DNA of 64,000 nt from Ramlibacter monticola. GTDB lineage: Bacteria; Pseudomonadota; Gammaproteobacteria; Burkholderiales; Burkholderiaceae_C. Made by a program: the position numbers and the translations under genes. Location: the NCBI RefSeq assembly GCF_016722785.1, contig NZ_JAEQNE010000001.1, positions 434,001-498,000 of the forward strand, read 5' to 3'. Positions 16,925-28,429 of the stretch are shown piece by piece (the first letter of the stretch is position 1; each line of letters starts with the position of its first letter). The notes beneath the pieces were generated by a model. The model saw only the letters and a program-made list of their open reading frames with translations, did not search any database and was not told the origin of the DNA.

Positions 16925-18241
16925 ATGACCCCGCTCGCCCTGTGCGGCGTCATCTTCGGCCTGATGCTGGTGCTGATGGCGTTGCGCACGCCGATCGCCA
17001 TCTCCATGTTCGTGGCCGGCTGCGTCGGCTACGTGCTGCAGGCCGGCCTGGCGCCGCTGGAGAACTTCCTCAACGCGCAGGCCTTCGCGCGCTTCGCCAG
17101 CTACGACCTGTCGGTGATCCCGCTGTTCATCCTGATGGGGCACTTCGCCACCCAGGGCGGAATCTCCAAGGCGCTGTTCGAGTTCGCCAGCGCGGTGATG
17201 TCGCGCTTCCGCGGCGGCCTCGCCATGGCGGCCGTGATGGCCTGCGCCGCCTTCGGCGCGATCTGCGGCTCCTCGGTCGCGACGGCCGCCACCATCACCT
17301 CGGTCGCCCTGCCCGAACTGAAGCGCCACGGCTATTCCGGCCGGCTCGCCACCGGCACGCTGGCCGCCGGCGGCACGCTGGGCATCCTGATCCCGCCCTC
17401 GGTGCCGCTGGTGATCTACGCCATCCTCACCGAGCAGAACATCGCCAAGCTGTTCGCGGCGGCGATGGTCCCCGGCCTGATCGCCATGGTGGGCTACATG
17501 ATCGCCATCGGCATCTACGTGCGCATGGTCCCGGGCCACGCGCCGGAGCACGAGCAGGCCTCCCGCATGACCCTGCGCGCGCTGCGCGGCGTGGTGCCCA
17601 TCGCGCTGATCTTCGGCCTCGTGTTCGGCGGCATCTACGGCGGCTTCTTCACGCCCACCGAGGGCGCGGCGGTCGGCGCGGCGGCGACCTTCGTCGCGGC
17701 GCTGCTGAAGCGCGAGATGACGTGGGACAAGTTCAAGCACTGCTTCTACGCCACCGCCGAAGGCTCCGCGATGATCTTCATGATCTTCATCGGCGCCGAC
17801 CTGATGAACGCGGCGCTGGCGCTCACGCAGGTGCCGGGGCAGCTCGCCAGCGTGGTGGGCGGCTGGGGCCTGTCGCCGGTCATGGTGGTCGCCGCGATCC
17901 TGCTGTTCTACGTGGTGCTCGGCGCCGTGATGGACGAACTGTCCATGATCCTGCTGACGATCCCGATCTTCTTCCCCCTGATCATGTCGCTGGACTTCGG
18001 CATGTCGAAGGAATACACGGCGATCTGGTTCGGCATCATGGTGCTGATGACGGTGGGCTTCGGCCTGCTGGCGCCGCCCGTCGGCCTGAACGTGTACGTC
18101 GTCAACGGCATGGCGCGCGACACCCCGATCTGGGAAAGCTACCGCGGCGTGATGCCCTTCCTGGTGAGCGACACGCTGCGCACCCTCCTGCTGCTGTTCT
18201 TCCCCTCGATCTCGCTCTGGCTCGTGAAGTACATGAGTTGA
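16925..18241 (+). CDS. TRAP transporter large permease (DctM type)
   Basis: A 438-residue membrane protein with about twelve hydrophobic segments. DctM marks are GHFATQGGISKALF, the SSVATAATITSVALPELKRHGY loop, GGTLGILIPPSVPLVIYA, and near the C-terminus GFGLLAPPVGLNVYVVNG. It forms the sodium- or proton-coupled channel of a TRAP system with the small permease upstream and the binding protein downstream (76-base gap). ATG 16925 gives the usual short N-terminus before the first helix. Confidence 0.93.
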   Translation: MTPLALCGVIFGLMLVLMALRTPIAISMFVAGCVGYVLQAGLAPLENFLNAQAFARFASYDLSVIPLFILMGHFATQGGISKALFEFASAVMSRFRGGLAMAAVMACAAFGAICGSSVATAATITSVALPELKRHGYSGRLATGTLAAGGTLGILIPPSVPLVIYAILTEQNIAKLFAAAMVPGLIAMVGYMIAIGIYVRMVPGHAPEHEQASRMTLRALRGVVPIALIFGLVFGGIYGGFFTPTEGAAVGAAATFVAALLKREMTWDKFKHCFYATAEGSAMIFMIFIGADLMNAALALTQVPGQLASVVGGWGLSPVMVVAAILLFYVVLGAVMDELSMILLTIPIFFPLIMSLDFGMSKEYTAIWFGIMVLMTVGFGLLAPPVGLNVYVVNGMARDTPIWESYRGVMPFLVSDTLRTLLLLFFPSISLWLVKYMS

Positions 18242-18317
18242 GATCCTCGGGGAAACTCCCCAAGGTCCCCGCGCCGCCCATGCGTTACCTTCGGACACCT
18301 CTCCTGGAGACCCGACA

Positions 18318-19373
18318 ATGATGCAACGCAGAACCCTCCTTCGCTCCGGTGCCGCCGCGGCGATCGGCGGCGCGTCCCTCGCCGGCCTCGCGCAGCAGTC
18401 CGTCACCCTCAAGTTCCACACCTTCATGGCGCCGACGTCGAACGTCTGGCTGAACATGCACAAGGCCTGGATGGAAAAGGTGGAGAAGGATTCCGGCGGC
18501 CGCATCAAGTTCGAGGCCTATCCCGCCATGCAGCTGGGCGGCACGCCGGTGCAGCTCTATGACCAGGCGCGCGACGGCGTGGTCGACATCATCTGGACCC
18601 TCCCGGGCAACACCGCCGGCCGCTTCCCGCGCGTGGAGGTGTTCGAGCTGCCCTTCATCATGTCCAATGCCGAAGCGACGTCCAAGGCGTACTGGGAGTA
18701 CGTGCAGACGATGGCGCCGGACGAATTCAAGGAAACCCAGGTCATCGCGCTGCACGTGCACGGCCCCGGCGTGATCCACACCGTGGACAAGGCGGTGAAG
18801 ACGGTGGCCGACATGCGCGGCCTGAAGGTCCGCGCGCCCACGCGCCAGGTCACCAAGCTGGTGGGCTCGCTGGGCGCCACGCCGGTGGGCATGCCGCTGC
18901 CGCAGATCCCGGACGCCCTGTCCAAGGGCACCATCAACGGCTGCGTGATCCCGTGGGAAGTGGTGCCTTCGGTCAAGGTGCACGAGCTGACCAAGCACCA
19001 CGCGGAATTCGATCCGGCCGGCGGCGCGCTCTACACGACCACCTTCGTCATGGCCATGAACAAGGCGAAGTACAACGCCCTGCCGCCAGACCTGAAGAAG
19101 ATCATCGACGCCAACTCCGGCATGGCCACCTCGGCCTGGCTGGGCAAGGTGCAGCAGGGCGGCGACGTGCCCGGCCGCAAGGCCGCCGTGGACCAGCCCG
19201 GCACCAGCATCTTCACGGTCAGCGCGGGCGAGGCGCAGGAGTTCCGCCGCCGCTCGCGCCAGATCGAGGTCGAGTGGGTGGAGGACATGAACAAGAAGGG
19301 CTTCGACGGCCGCAAGCTGCTGGACACCGCCCGCGCGCTGATCGACAAGCACACCCGGTCGACCAAGGCGTAA
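18318..19373 (+). CDS. TRAP transporter solute-binding protein (DctP type)
   Basis: A 351-residue periplasmic binding protein. The N-terminus MMQRRTLLRSG plus an Ala-rich stretch looks like a twin-arginine or Sec signal, cleaved near residue 25. DctP features are the LKFHTFMAP start of the mature protein, the GLKVRAPTR segment whose Arg usually holds the substrate carboxylate, and GTINGCVIPWEVV. It should capture the carboxylic acid carried by the permeases; in this operon an aromatic acid such as 3-hydroxybenzoate is the inferred ligand. A terminator follows 25 bases after the stop. Confidence 0.9.
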   Translation: MMQRRTLLRSGAAAAIGGASLAGLAQQSVTLKFHTFMAPTSNVWLNMHKAWMEKVEKDSGGRIKFEAYPAMQLGGTPVQLYDQARDGVVDIIWTLPGNTAGRFPRVEVFELPFIMSNAEATSKAYWEYVQTMAPDEFKETQVIALHVHGPGVIHTVDKAVKTVADMRGLKVRAPTRQVTKLVGSLGATPVGMPLPQIPDALSKGTINGCVIPWEVVPSVKVHELTKHHAEFDPAGGALYTTTFVMAMNKAKYNALPPDLKKIIDANSGMATSAWLGKVQQGGDVPGRKAAVDQPGTSIFTVSAGEAQEFRRRSRQIEVEWVEDMNKKGFDGRKLLDTARALIDKHTRSTKA

Positions 19374-19398
19374 ACTGCCGGCCAACCTTCTCCATCGA

Positions 19399-19416
19399 GG
19401 GCTCCTGCGGGAGCCC
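19399..19416 (+). terminator. Terminator of the aromatic-acid operon
   Basis: Arms GGGCTCC and GGAGCCC with a TGCG loop, followed by TTGTCTTG. It lies 25 bases after the binding-protein gene and just before the Nudix gene, closing the operon. Confidence 0.75.
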
Positions 19417-19421
19417 TTGTC

Positions 19422-19976
19422 TTGTCCGTGACGCTTCGCAGCCCCATCAAGCATTGCCGCAATTGCGGGACCGCCGTGGTCTACCGCCGGCCCGACGACG
19501 GCGACCAGCACGAGCGCGCCGTCTGCCCGGCCTGCGACACCATCCACTACGAGAACCCGCTGAACGTGGTGGGCACCGTGCCCTACCTGGGCGACAAGGT
19601 GCTGCTGTGCAAGCGCAACATCGAGCCGCGCTGGGGCAAATGGACGCTGCCGGCCGGGTTCATGGAGCTGGGCGAGACCACCGCGCAGGGCGCCATGCGC
19701 GAAACCCACGAGGAGGCCGGCGCGCAGATCGAGCTGGAGGGCCTGTTCACGGTGCTGAGCGTGCCGGGGGTCGGCCAGGTGCACCTGTTCTACCGCGCGC
19801 GCCTGCTCTCCGATGTGTTCGACCCGGGCTTCGAGACGCTGGAGGCGCGCCTGTTCGGGGAGCACGAGATCCCCTGGGACGAGATCGCCTTCCGCACCGT
19901 GCGGGAAACGCTGGAGCGCTTCTTCGCCGACCGCGGGCGCGGCCAGTTCGCGGTCCACAACGTCGACATCCTGTAG
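19422..19976 (+). CDS. Nudix hydrolase with N-terminal zinc ribbon
   Basis: A 184-residue hydrolase. Residues 12-40 form a CxxC...CxxC zinc ribbon (CRNCG, CPACD), and the Nudix box starts in GFMELGETT and runs through the catalytic RETHEEAG. This resembles NADH-pyrophosphatase-like or ADP-ribose-type Nudix proteins with a zinc ribbon; the substrate cannot be assigned. The start is TTG at 19422, or GTG at 19428, both lying directly after the terminator of the previous operon, so the promoter must lie within that region or upstream. It converges on the kinase gene. Confidence 0.85.
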   Translation: MSVTLRSPIKHCRNCGTAVVYRRPDDGDQHERAVCPACDTIHYENPLNVVGTVPYLGDKVLLCKRNIEPRWGKWTLPAGFMELGETTAQGAMRETHEEAGAQIELEGLFTVLSVPGVGQVHLFYRARLLSDVFDPGFETLEARLFGEHEIPWDEIAFRTVRETLERFFADRGRGQFAVHNVDIL

Positions 19977-19997
19977 CCGGCGCCGCCGGGCCCCGCC

Positions 19998-22055
19998 TTA
20001 CCGCGACTGCAGCTGCTTGCTTTCCTCGCGCATGCGCGCCTCGTCGCGGCGCTTGACGCACAGGGGATGGTTGCGCGCGCCGGGCTTCTCGCAGTGTTCG
20101 GCCAGGCACAGCTCCTTGGACAGGAACATGCGGTCCTTGCACTGCTCGACGGCCTGGTAGCTGGGCCCGTTGCCGGCGGTGGCGACCGCCGGCGGCGGCG
20201 GCCGGTTCGGCTCGGGTTCGGCGCGCGCCGCCGGGGGCGGCGCAGCGGGGTACGGCGTCGGCTCGGCCGCCGGGGCGGCCGCGGCGATCCGGGTGCCGGC
20301 GGGTCTGGGCTGGCTCGCGGCGGCGGCCTTGCGGCCGGCGGCCCGCTCCTTTTCGACCTTGGCCGCGGCCGCCTGCGCGGGCGCGGGCGACACCTCCGCC
20401 GGCGGCTGCGGCGCCGCGGCGGACGGCGCATCGGCGGCAGGCTCCCCACCCTTGTCCTGCGACGGAACGGGCGCCGGGGCCGGGGTGTTCGCGGCGACCA
20501 CGGCCGGCGCAGCCGGCGCGGCGGCCTCCGGCGACGGGCCCTTGCCGCGGCCGATGGCCAACGCCAGCACGCCGGCCAGGACGAGCGCGGCGACGCCCGC
20601 CAGCATCGCGACGGGCATCTTCTTCCGTGCCGGGGCCGCCGCAGCCGGGGCGGGCTCGGGCTTCGCCGCGGCGCGAGCAGGAGCGGGAGCCGGCGCCGGG
20701 CTGGCAGGCGCCTGCGGCGGCATGGCCTCCCGCGGCTGCGTCTCCGTCCGCGTGTATTCCTCGTCCACCCACTGCGTCGGCTGGAATGCCGGATCCGACC
20801 CTGCCGCCGGAGGTGGGGGTGGGGCCGGCAGCGCGCCCGCCTCCAGGTTGGGGAACGCGCTGCTCTGGAACACGCTCGGTCCGAAGGCGGCGACCGCAGG
20901 GGCGGCGGCACCCGGCTGGGTGGCCGATGCGGGCACCGTCGGCTCCCCGCCCGCCAGCCTGCGCAGGCGGCGGCGCGCCAGGTCCGCGTAGATGCCGGCC
21001 GGGAATCTTTCGAGGAAGCCCTGGAGTTCCTCCGGGTCGCTGGCGTCCTTGACGTCCTTCCAGTAGACCAGCTCGAGTTCCTGCGTCACCGTCGACATCC
21101 CGCCCGGGATCGTCGCGCTTCCCGGCACCGTGCCCCCCGGCACCGTCGGCGGCGGCACCGTCAGCGGGCGCGACAGCGCCTCGAGCCGCTTGTTCGGGTT
21201 CACCGGCGGCACCACGGTCTGGTCTTCCGCGCGCCGGATCGCCGCCTGCAGGGCCACCGCGAAGTCGCGCGCGGTGGCGAAGCGCTGCTCGCGCTCCTTG
21301 GCGAGTGCGCGGGCCACCACCGCGTCCAGCGCCGGCGGCAGCCGGCCGTTGATGCTGCTGGGCGAAGGCGGGTTGTGGCCGATGATCTGGTGGATGATCG
21401 AGAAGTCGTTGTCGCCGTCGAAGGGGCGCTTGTCGGTCAGCAGTTGGTACAGCACCACACCGGCGGAGAACAGGTCGGCCCGCGAGTCGATCTTCTGGCC
21501 CTGCACCTGCTCGGGCGCCATGTACTTCAGCGTGCCCACCATGCTGCCCTGGGTGCGCGTGGCCTCGCCCGAGTCCTGGATGCGCGCGACGCCGAAGTCG
21601 GTGAGCTTCACCCGCCCGCCCGGCTCGATCAGCAGGTTGGCCGGCTTGATGTCCCGGTGCACGATGCCCTGCTTGTGGGCGTAGTCCAGGGCGCTGAGCA
21701 GGTCGCGCACGATCTTCAGCGACTGCTCCAGGGAATAGCGCTCGCCCCGATCGAGGTGGTGCTTGAGGTCGTCGCCCTGGATGTACTCCATGACCAGGAA
21801 GGCGACGTTGCCGTCGCGGTCGGAGTCGTAGACGCTGACGATATTGGGATGCTGCAGGCGCGCCGCGGAGCGGGCTTCGGTGCGGAAGCGGTGCTCGTAT
21901 TCGGCCGCGGCTTCCTCCGACAGGTTTTCCACCTTGACGGTCTTGATGGCGACGCGCCGGTCCAGGTTGGGATCGCGACCTTCGTAGACGACGCCCATCG
22001 CGCCCTTTCCGATGACGCGGAGAACTTCGTAACGTCCCAACTTTTTCAGAGTCAC
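19998..22055 (-). CDS. Membrane-anchored Hanks-type Ser/Thr protein kinase
   Basis: A 685-residue protein. The kinase domain occupies about 8-270: glycine loop IGKGAMGVVYEG, ATP-lysine K38 in VAIKTV, catalytic D135 in HRDIKPAN, D153 of DFG, and APEQ. A linker rich in Pro and Ala follows, with one transmembrane helix at about 481-501, then an extracytoplasmic Pro/Ala-rich stretch and a Cys-containing C-terminus (CKDRMFLSKELCLAEHCEK) with five Cys. This layout is a PpkA/PknB-like receptor kinase. It is followed on the same strand side by FHA-domain genes that could read its phospho-threonine marks. Confidence 0.93.
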   Translation of the reverse strand: MTLKKLGRYEVLRVIGKGAMGVVYEGRDPNLDRRVAIKTVKVENLSEEAAAEYEHRFRTEARSAARLQHPNIVSVYDSDRDGNVAFLVMEYIQGDDLKHHLDRGERYSLEQSLKIVRDLLSALDYAHKQGIVHRDIKPANLLIEPGGRVKLTDFGVARIQDSGEATRTQGSMVGTLKYMAPEQVQGQKIDSRADLFSAGVVLYQLLTDKRPFDGDNDFSIIHQIIGHNPPSPSSINGRLPPALDAVVARALAKEREQRFATARDFAVALQAAIRRAEDQTVVPPVNPNKRLEALSRPLTVPPPTVPGGTVPGSATIPGGMSTVTQELELVYWKDVKDASDPEELQGFLERFPAGIYADLARRRLRRLAGGEPTVPASATQPGAAAPAVAAFGPSVFQSSAFPNLEAGALPAPPPPPAAGSDPAFQPTQWVDEEYTRTETQPREAMPPQAPASPAPAPAPARAAAKPEPAPAAAAPARKKMPVAMLAGVAALVLAGVLALAIGRGKGPSPEAAAPAAPAVVAANTPAPAPVPSQDKGGEPAADAPSAAAPQPPAEVSPAPAQAAAAKVEKERAAGRKAAAASQPRPAGTRIAAAAPAAEPTPYPAAPPPAARAEPEPNRPPPPAVATAGNGPSYQAVEQCKDRMFLSKELCLAEHCEKPGARNHPLCVKRRDEARMREESKQLQSR

Positions 22056-22121
22056 TTCAGCCCGAGGCGTAACAGGTGGAAAGTCATTCTAGCCGCCGGC
22101 CTGCCTGCGAAGCCCCCCGGC

Positions 22122-23219
22122 TCATCCGTCGGAAACCTGCCCTGTGTTGCGTTTCGCACGCAATAGCGCGCGGGCGTAGGCTCGCGCGAAATGGCGGGCC
22201 AGCAGCTCCCGCACCCACGTGGGCCCGGCGGCGCTGCGCTCGGCGTAGTCCCGCGCGAAGGCCTCCCAGGCCCGGGTGGATTCGAACAGCCGGCCGCCGC
22301 CGCCCAGCAGGCGCTTCTTGAGCGCCTCCGGCTCGAACTCCGCCAGCACGCCCCGCAGCGCGTCCGGCACCGCCTGCCCCATGGCCTGCTCGTGGGCGGC
22401 CAGTTCGGTCGCCAGCTGCGCCACGGCGCGCTCGGGCGGCACGAGGCCGGCGCTCGCGGCGCTGCCGCCGAACAGGTAGCGCAGCCTGCTCTCGAGGGAA
22501 ATCTTCCCCCGCAGGGGATCGAGCTCGCGCGCAGGCGCGGTCGCGGGCTCGCCGGCGTGCGTTGCCCGCCGGGTGGCGTCCGCCGCCTCGCTGGCCTGCA
22601 GCAGGCCCAGCAGCGCGATGCGCGTGACGCGGCCGATCGCCTCCAGGTCGCCGCGGCTCAGGCCGGCGGCAGCCGACGCGTCCAGGCCCAGGCCGGCAAG
22701 GAAGGGCCGCAGGTCCGTCGCCGGCAGGGCGGCCTCGCCCTCCAGCGTGGCGGGCCCGAAGCCGCTGTGGAAGCCCCACTCGCTGAACGGGTCCTCCTCG
22801 TGCTCCTGCGGCGTGAGTGGCGCCGTCGCCTCCGCAGGGCCCAGCCGCTCGGCATCGACCTGCAGCCGCGCCCAGGTGTCCATGAACTCCGGCGGCGCGG
22901 GCTCGCCGGCTGCGGCCGCGAAGGCGGCGATCCGGAACGATGAGAGCGCCAGCACCTCGCCCGTGGCGAGCACGCCGCGCGCGCCCGGCGGCAGCTCGCC
23001 CGCGGAGGTCTGCACGCCGTTCACCACCGACAGCACGTGGAACTGCAACTGGTCGCCCTCGTTCCACACGCTCAGGTGGCGCCGAGAGACGTTGCGCTCG
23101 GGATCGGGCAGGCAGATCGCGCAGTCGACGTCGCGGCCGACGATCAGGGGCGGGTCGCCCGGCTCCAGGCGGCGGGTGAGCTCGAATCCCGGACCGGCGA
23201 CGTGGACCTGCAGCGCCAT
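22122..23219 (-). CDS. FHA-domain protein, TagH/ImpI-like
   Basis: A 365-residue protein. The N-terminal FHA domain (about 20-95) shows LIVGRDVDCAICLPD and the phospho-threonine-binding SRRHLSVW. The C-terminal part (about 200-350) resembles the domain attached to FHA in type VI secretion proteins TagH/ImpI: FGGSAASAGLVPPE, AVPDALRGVLAEFEP, WEAFARDYAE. No other type VI gene is present here, so the link to secretion is open. ATG 23219 was chosen for GGGAGGGG upstream; the longer open frame overlaps the cyclase gene. It starts 14 bases after the cyclase gene, so these two are one operon. Confidence 0.85.
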   Translation of the reverse strand: MALQVHVAGPGFELTRRLEPGDPPLIVGRDVDCAICLPDPERNVSRRHLSVWNEGDQLQFHVLSVVNGVQTSAGELPPGARGVLATGEVLALSSFRIAAFAAAAGEPAPPEFMDTWARLQVDAERLGPAEATAPLTPQEHEEDPFSEWGFHSGFGPATLEGEAALPATDLRPFLAGLGLDASAAAGLSRGDLEAIGRVTRIALLGLLQASEAADATRRATHAGEPATAPARELDPLRGKISLESRLRYLFGGSAASAGLVPPERAVAQLATELAAHEQAMGQAVPDALRGVLAEFEPEALKKRLLGGGGRLFESTRAWEAFARDYAERSAAGPTWVRELLARHFARAYARALLRAKRNTGQVSDG

Positions 23220-23233
23220 GCCGCCCCTCCCTG

Positions 23234-24127
23234 CTAGCTGGCCAGCGAGAAGCTGGCGATCGGCGCCGCCTCCGCCATGCGGTCGCAGCCCAGCGCGATC
23301 TGGCCCTGCCCCACCAGGTAGCACTCGGTTCGGCGCAGCACCACCGGTTCGGGCTGGTTGCCGAAGTAGACCCAGGTGCCGAAGCTGGAGGCGTCGGTCA
23401 GCACGAAATGGCCGCCGCGCCACTGGATGGTCGCGTGCAGGCGCGACACCCGGGAATCGTTCACCGGGAGGTCGGCCGTCACCGAGCGGCCCAGCGTGAC
23501 CGGCTCGCCGCGCGGCTGCAGCCGCAGTTGCCGGCCAGCGATGCTGATGTCCAGGGCGGCCTCGGCCGCTGCCGGACCGGCGAGGGAGACGCCCATCACC
23601 GTCGCCTCGGCATCCTGCCCCGGCTGCCATTCGACACGGAACACCTCGGTGGCGTCGGACTTGCCGCGCAGGTACATGGGGCCGAGGCTGCGCAGCTTGG
23701 CCTGCAGCGGCTCCGGCAAGGCGGCGCGCACGCGCTGGGTGGCGAGGATCTGCTGCGCCCCGGCCAGGTCGGCCAGGCGGGCGGCGCTGTTGACGGCGTC
23801 GCCGTAGCAGTCGCCGTCGATCTCCACCACTTCGCCCGCCTCGATGCCCATCTGCATCTGCACGGGCCGGCCGGTCCCGCCCGGGCGCACCGGCTTTTCC
23901 TGCAGGCGCTCCTGGATCGCGATGCAGGCGGTGACCGCATCCTCTTCGCCGCCGAACACCACGAACAGGCCGTCGCCCAGCAGCTTGACCACGCGGCCCC
24001 GGTGCTGCTCGCAGACCTTGGCGAGCGCGGTCGTGAACTGCGTGACGAAGCGCCCGGCGGTTTCGTCTCCCAGCCGCTCAAAAATGCCGGTGCTTCCGAC
24101 CAGATCCGCGAATACGACCGTGGGCAT
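23234..24127 (-). CDS. Class III adenylate/guanylate cyclase fused to an FHA domain
   Basis: A 297-residue cytoplasmic protein. The cyclase homology domain (about 1-165) has metal aspartates D8 (FADLVGST) and D52 (KLLGDGLFVVF), K48 typical of adenine recognition, and the transition-state pair N113 and R117 in DAVNSAARLADL. An FHA domain (about 205-280) follows, with LGRSVTADLPV and the SRLHATI motif. A cyclase coupled to phospho-threonine recognition next to a Ser/Thr kinase suggests cAMP production linked to kinase signalling; this is inference. ATG 24127 lies close to the first strand, so the N-terminus is short. Confidence 0.9.
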   Translation of the reverse strand: MPTVVFADLVGSTGIFERLGDETAGRFVTQFTTALAKVCEQHRGRVVKLLGDGLFVVFGGEEDAVTACIAIQERLQEKPVRPGGTGRPVQMQMGIEAGEVVEIDGDCYGDAVNSAARLADLAGAQQILATQRVRAALPEPLQAKLRSLGPMYLRGKSDATEVFRVEWQPGQDAEATVMGVSLAGPAAAEAALDISIAGRQLRLQPRGEPVTLGRSVTADLPVNDSRVSRLHATIQWRGGHFVLTDASSFGTWVYFGNQPEPVVLRRTECYLVGQGQIALGCDRMAEAAPIASFSLAS

Positions 24128-24191
24128 GCGCGGTCATTGTATGCGGCGGTCCCGTCGAGCCGCAGCCCCCGCGCCGCTGCCGCACCCGTCC

Positions 24192-26873
<2,682 letters not shown>

Positions 26874-26949
26874 GGGATGCTCCTGGTGTTGGGAGCACCT
26901 GTTTACCGGCGGGTCGCCACCCGGCCCATTGGACCTTGGTCCCAGACCT

Positions 26950-27897
26950 TCACTTGTTCGGTTGCGGCGGCGCGCGCTCCAGCGATCGCGCTTCGAGATA
27001 GGACAGCAGTGCGGCGACGTCGTCCGTGCCCAGTTCCAGATTCGGCATGCGGACCTGCCTGTATTTCAGGAACAGGCCGGTCGCGACGGGATCGCCCTCG
27101 GCCCGCATGCGCTCGGGCTGCGCGAGGTAGCGCGCGAGCCAGCTGCGCTCGCGCCTTTGCGTCACTCCCAGCAGGTCGGGACCGATCCGGTCGCCGCCGC
27201 CCACGGTGTGGCATGCCTCGCAGCGGCTCTGGAACAGGAACTGTCCCTTGTCGATCGAAAGGGGACGCGCCTCGGCATAGCTCGCCTGGGCGACGGGACT
27301 CTTCCAGCCGAGAAAATTGGCGATCGTGGTGGCCAGGAACTGAGGGTTGTCGATCGCCGAGTTGCGCATCCACATCCCGTTCGGCACGTCGCCCAGCATG
27401 AGGCTGGAGCTGTGGCCGTCCTTGCTCACCGCATCGCTGGTCCGCGACAGTCCCAGCTTGCGGGCGATCAGCCGGATGTCCTCTTCCTTGCCGGACAGGA
27501 ACAGCCAGCCGGGACCGACGCCGAACTTCTGCGCATAGGCCTTGTTCTCCTTCGGTGTGTCCCAGGGATCGATCGCGATCGAATAGAAGAAGATGTCCTT
27601 GCCCATGCGGTCGCCGAGCAGCTTCTGCACCCGGACCAGATTGGCGGTCTCCAGCGGGCACACGTCCTGGCAGCTCGTGTAGAAGAGGAGGACGGCCACC
27701 GACTTGCCCTTGAGCAGGTCGTCGTAGAAGCGCAGGGTCTTGCCGTCCTGCGTGGTCACCGGGACGTTGGGAAAGTAGTCGGCGCCCCAGGGCGTGGCGG
27801 CCCCGCACAGGCCAGCGGCCCAGAAGGCTGCCACCCCGGCAAGCAGGATCGCACGCGCACCCCTGCGCAGCCCCCGGTACGGGGCGGTCATGGCCAT
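26950..27897 (-). CDS. Sco1/SenC-like protein fused to cytochrome c
   Basis: A 315-residue exported protein. A signal segment occupies about 12-33. The Sco-type thioredoxin fold has the copper-binding pair C76-xxx-C80 (SCQDVCPLE) and a matching H162 in KDGHSSSLML. The C-terminal third is a class I cytochrome c with heme motif C226EAC229H230 and likely axial M284 in RMPNL. This joins copper delivery or thiol-disulfide chemistry to electron transfer in one polypeptide. It is the last of three minus-strand genes with the multicopper oxidase, 15 bases after the small exported protein, and probably serves that oxidase. Confidence 0.9.
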   Translation of the reverse strand: MAMTAPYRGLRRGARAILLAGVAAFWAAGLCGAATPWGADYFPNVPVTTQDGKTLRFYDDLLKGKSVAVLLFYTSCQDVCPLETANLVRVQKLLGDRMGKDIFFYSIAIDPWDTPKENKAYAQKFGVGPGWLFLSGKEEDIRLIARKLGLSRTSDAVSKDGHSSSLMLGDVPNGMWMRNSAIDNPQFLATTIANFLGWKSPVAQASYAEARPLSIDKGQFLFQSRCEACHTVGGGDRIGPDLLGVTQRRERSWLARYLAQPERMRAEGDPVATGLFLKYRQVRMPNLELGTDDVAALLSYLEARSLERAPPQPNK

Positions 27898-27912
27898 GGC
27901 ACCCTCGACGGA

Positions 27913-28413
27913 TCAGGCCGGCGGAACGGACGCGATGCGCACCGGTGTCGCCTTCAGGCCGGTGGCGGCGTTGTACTGGACGCTGAACGACGCCAGCGCC
28001 GAACGCGCCAGCGCCACGTCGCTGTCCGCGGCAAACGAGATGCCGAGCTCGATCGAATCGAACGCGACCAGCGGCCGGTGCAGGATGGCCTGCGTCGCGA
28101 CCTGGTAGATCCGGCCGGTTCGCTGGCCCTTGCCCGTGATGCCGCTCAGGTCGACGATGATTTCCAGCACCGGCGGTGCGTTGAAGACGGTGTCGTAGAC
28201 CACCTTGCCGGAGATCGAGGCCTGGCCGCTGAACACCACAGGCTCGGCGCCGGCAGCGCTCGCGCCGACCGTGCCTGCGGCCGTGGCGACGACGGTGTTC
28301 AGCACCGAAGCCACGCTGGCCACCGCCGGCGTCTGCGCCGCGACCGGGCCCGACGCAGCGCCCAGGACGGTCGCCAGGACGACGGGAACGACCCGTCGAT
28401 GCGTGGTTCTCAT
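27913..28413 (-). CDS. Small exported protein of unknown function
   Basis: A 166-residue protein with a clear Sec signal peptide (residues 1-26, ending VAAQ) and an Ala/Val-rich mature start. The rest shows alternating strand-like stretches (KVVYDTVFNAPPVLEIIVDLSGITG, FDSIELGISF) suggesting a beta-rich periplasmic domain. No family recognised and no cysteine or heme motif. GGAGGCGATC precedes the ATG. It lies between the multicopper oxidase (16-base gap) and the Sco-cytochrome c gene (15-base gap), so a shared periplasmic role is likely. Confidence 0.78.
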   Translation of the reverse strand: MRTTHRRVVPVVLATVLGAASGPVAAQTPAVASVASVLNTVVATAAGTVGASAAGAEPVVFSGQASISGKVVYDTVFNAPPVLEIIVDLSGITGKGQRTGRIYQVATQAILHRPLVAFDSIELGISFAADSDVALARSALASFSVQYNAATGLKATPVRIASVPPA

Positions 28414-28429
28414 GATCGCCTCCGTGTGC

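Noticed and set aside
22122..24127. Type VI secretion cluster
   Set aside because: Only a TagH-like FHA protein is present; no Tss, Hcp, VgrG or ClpV genes occur in the window.
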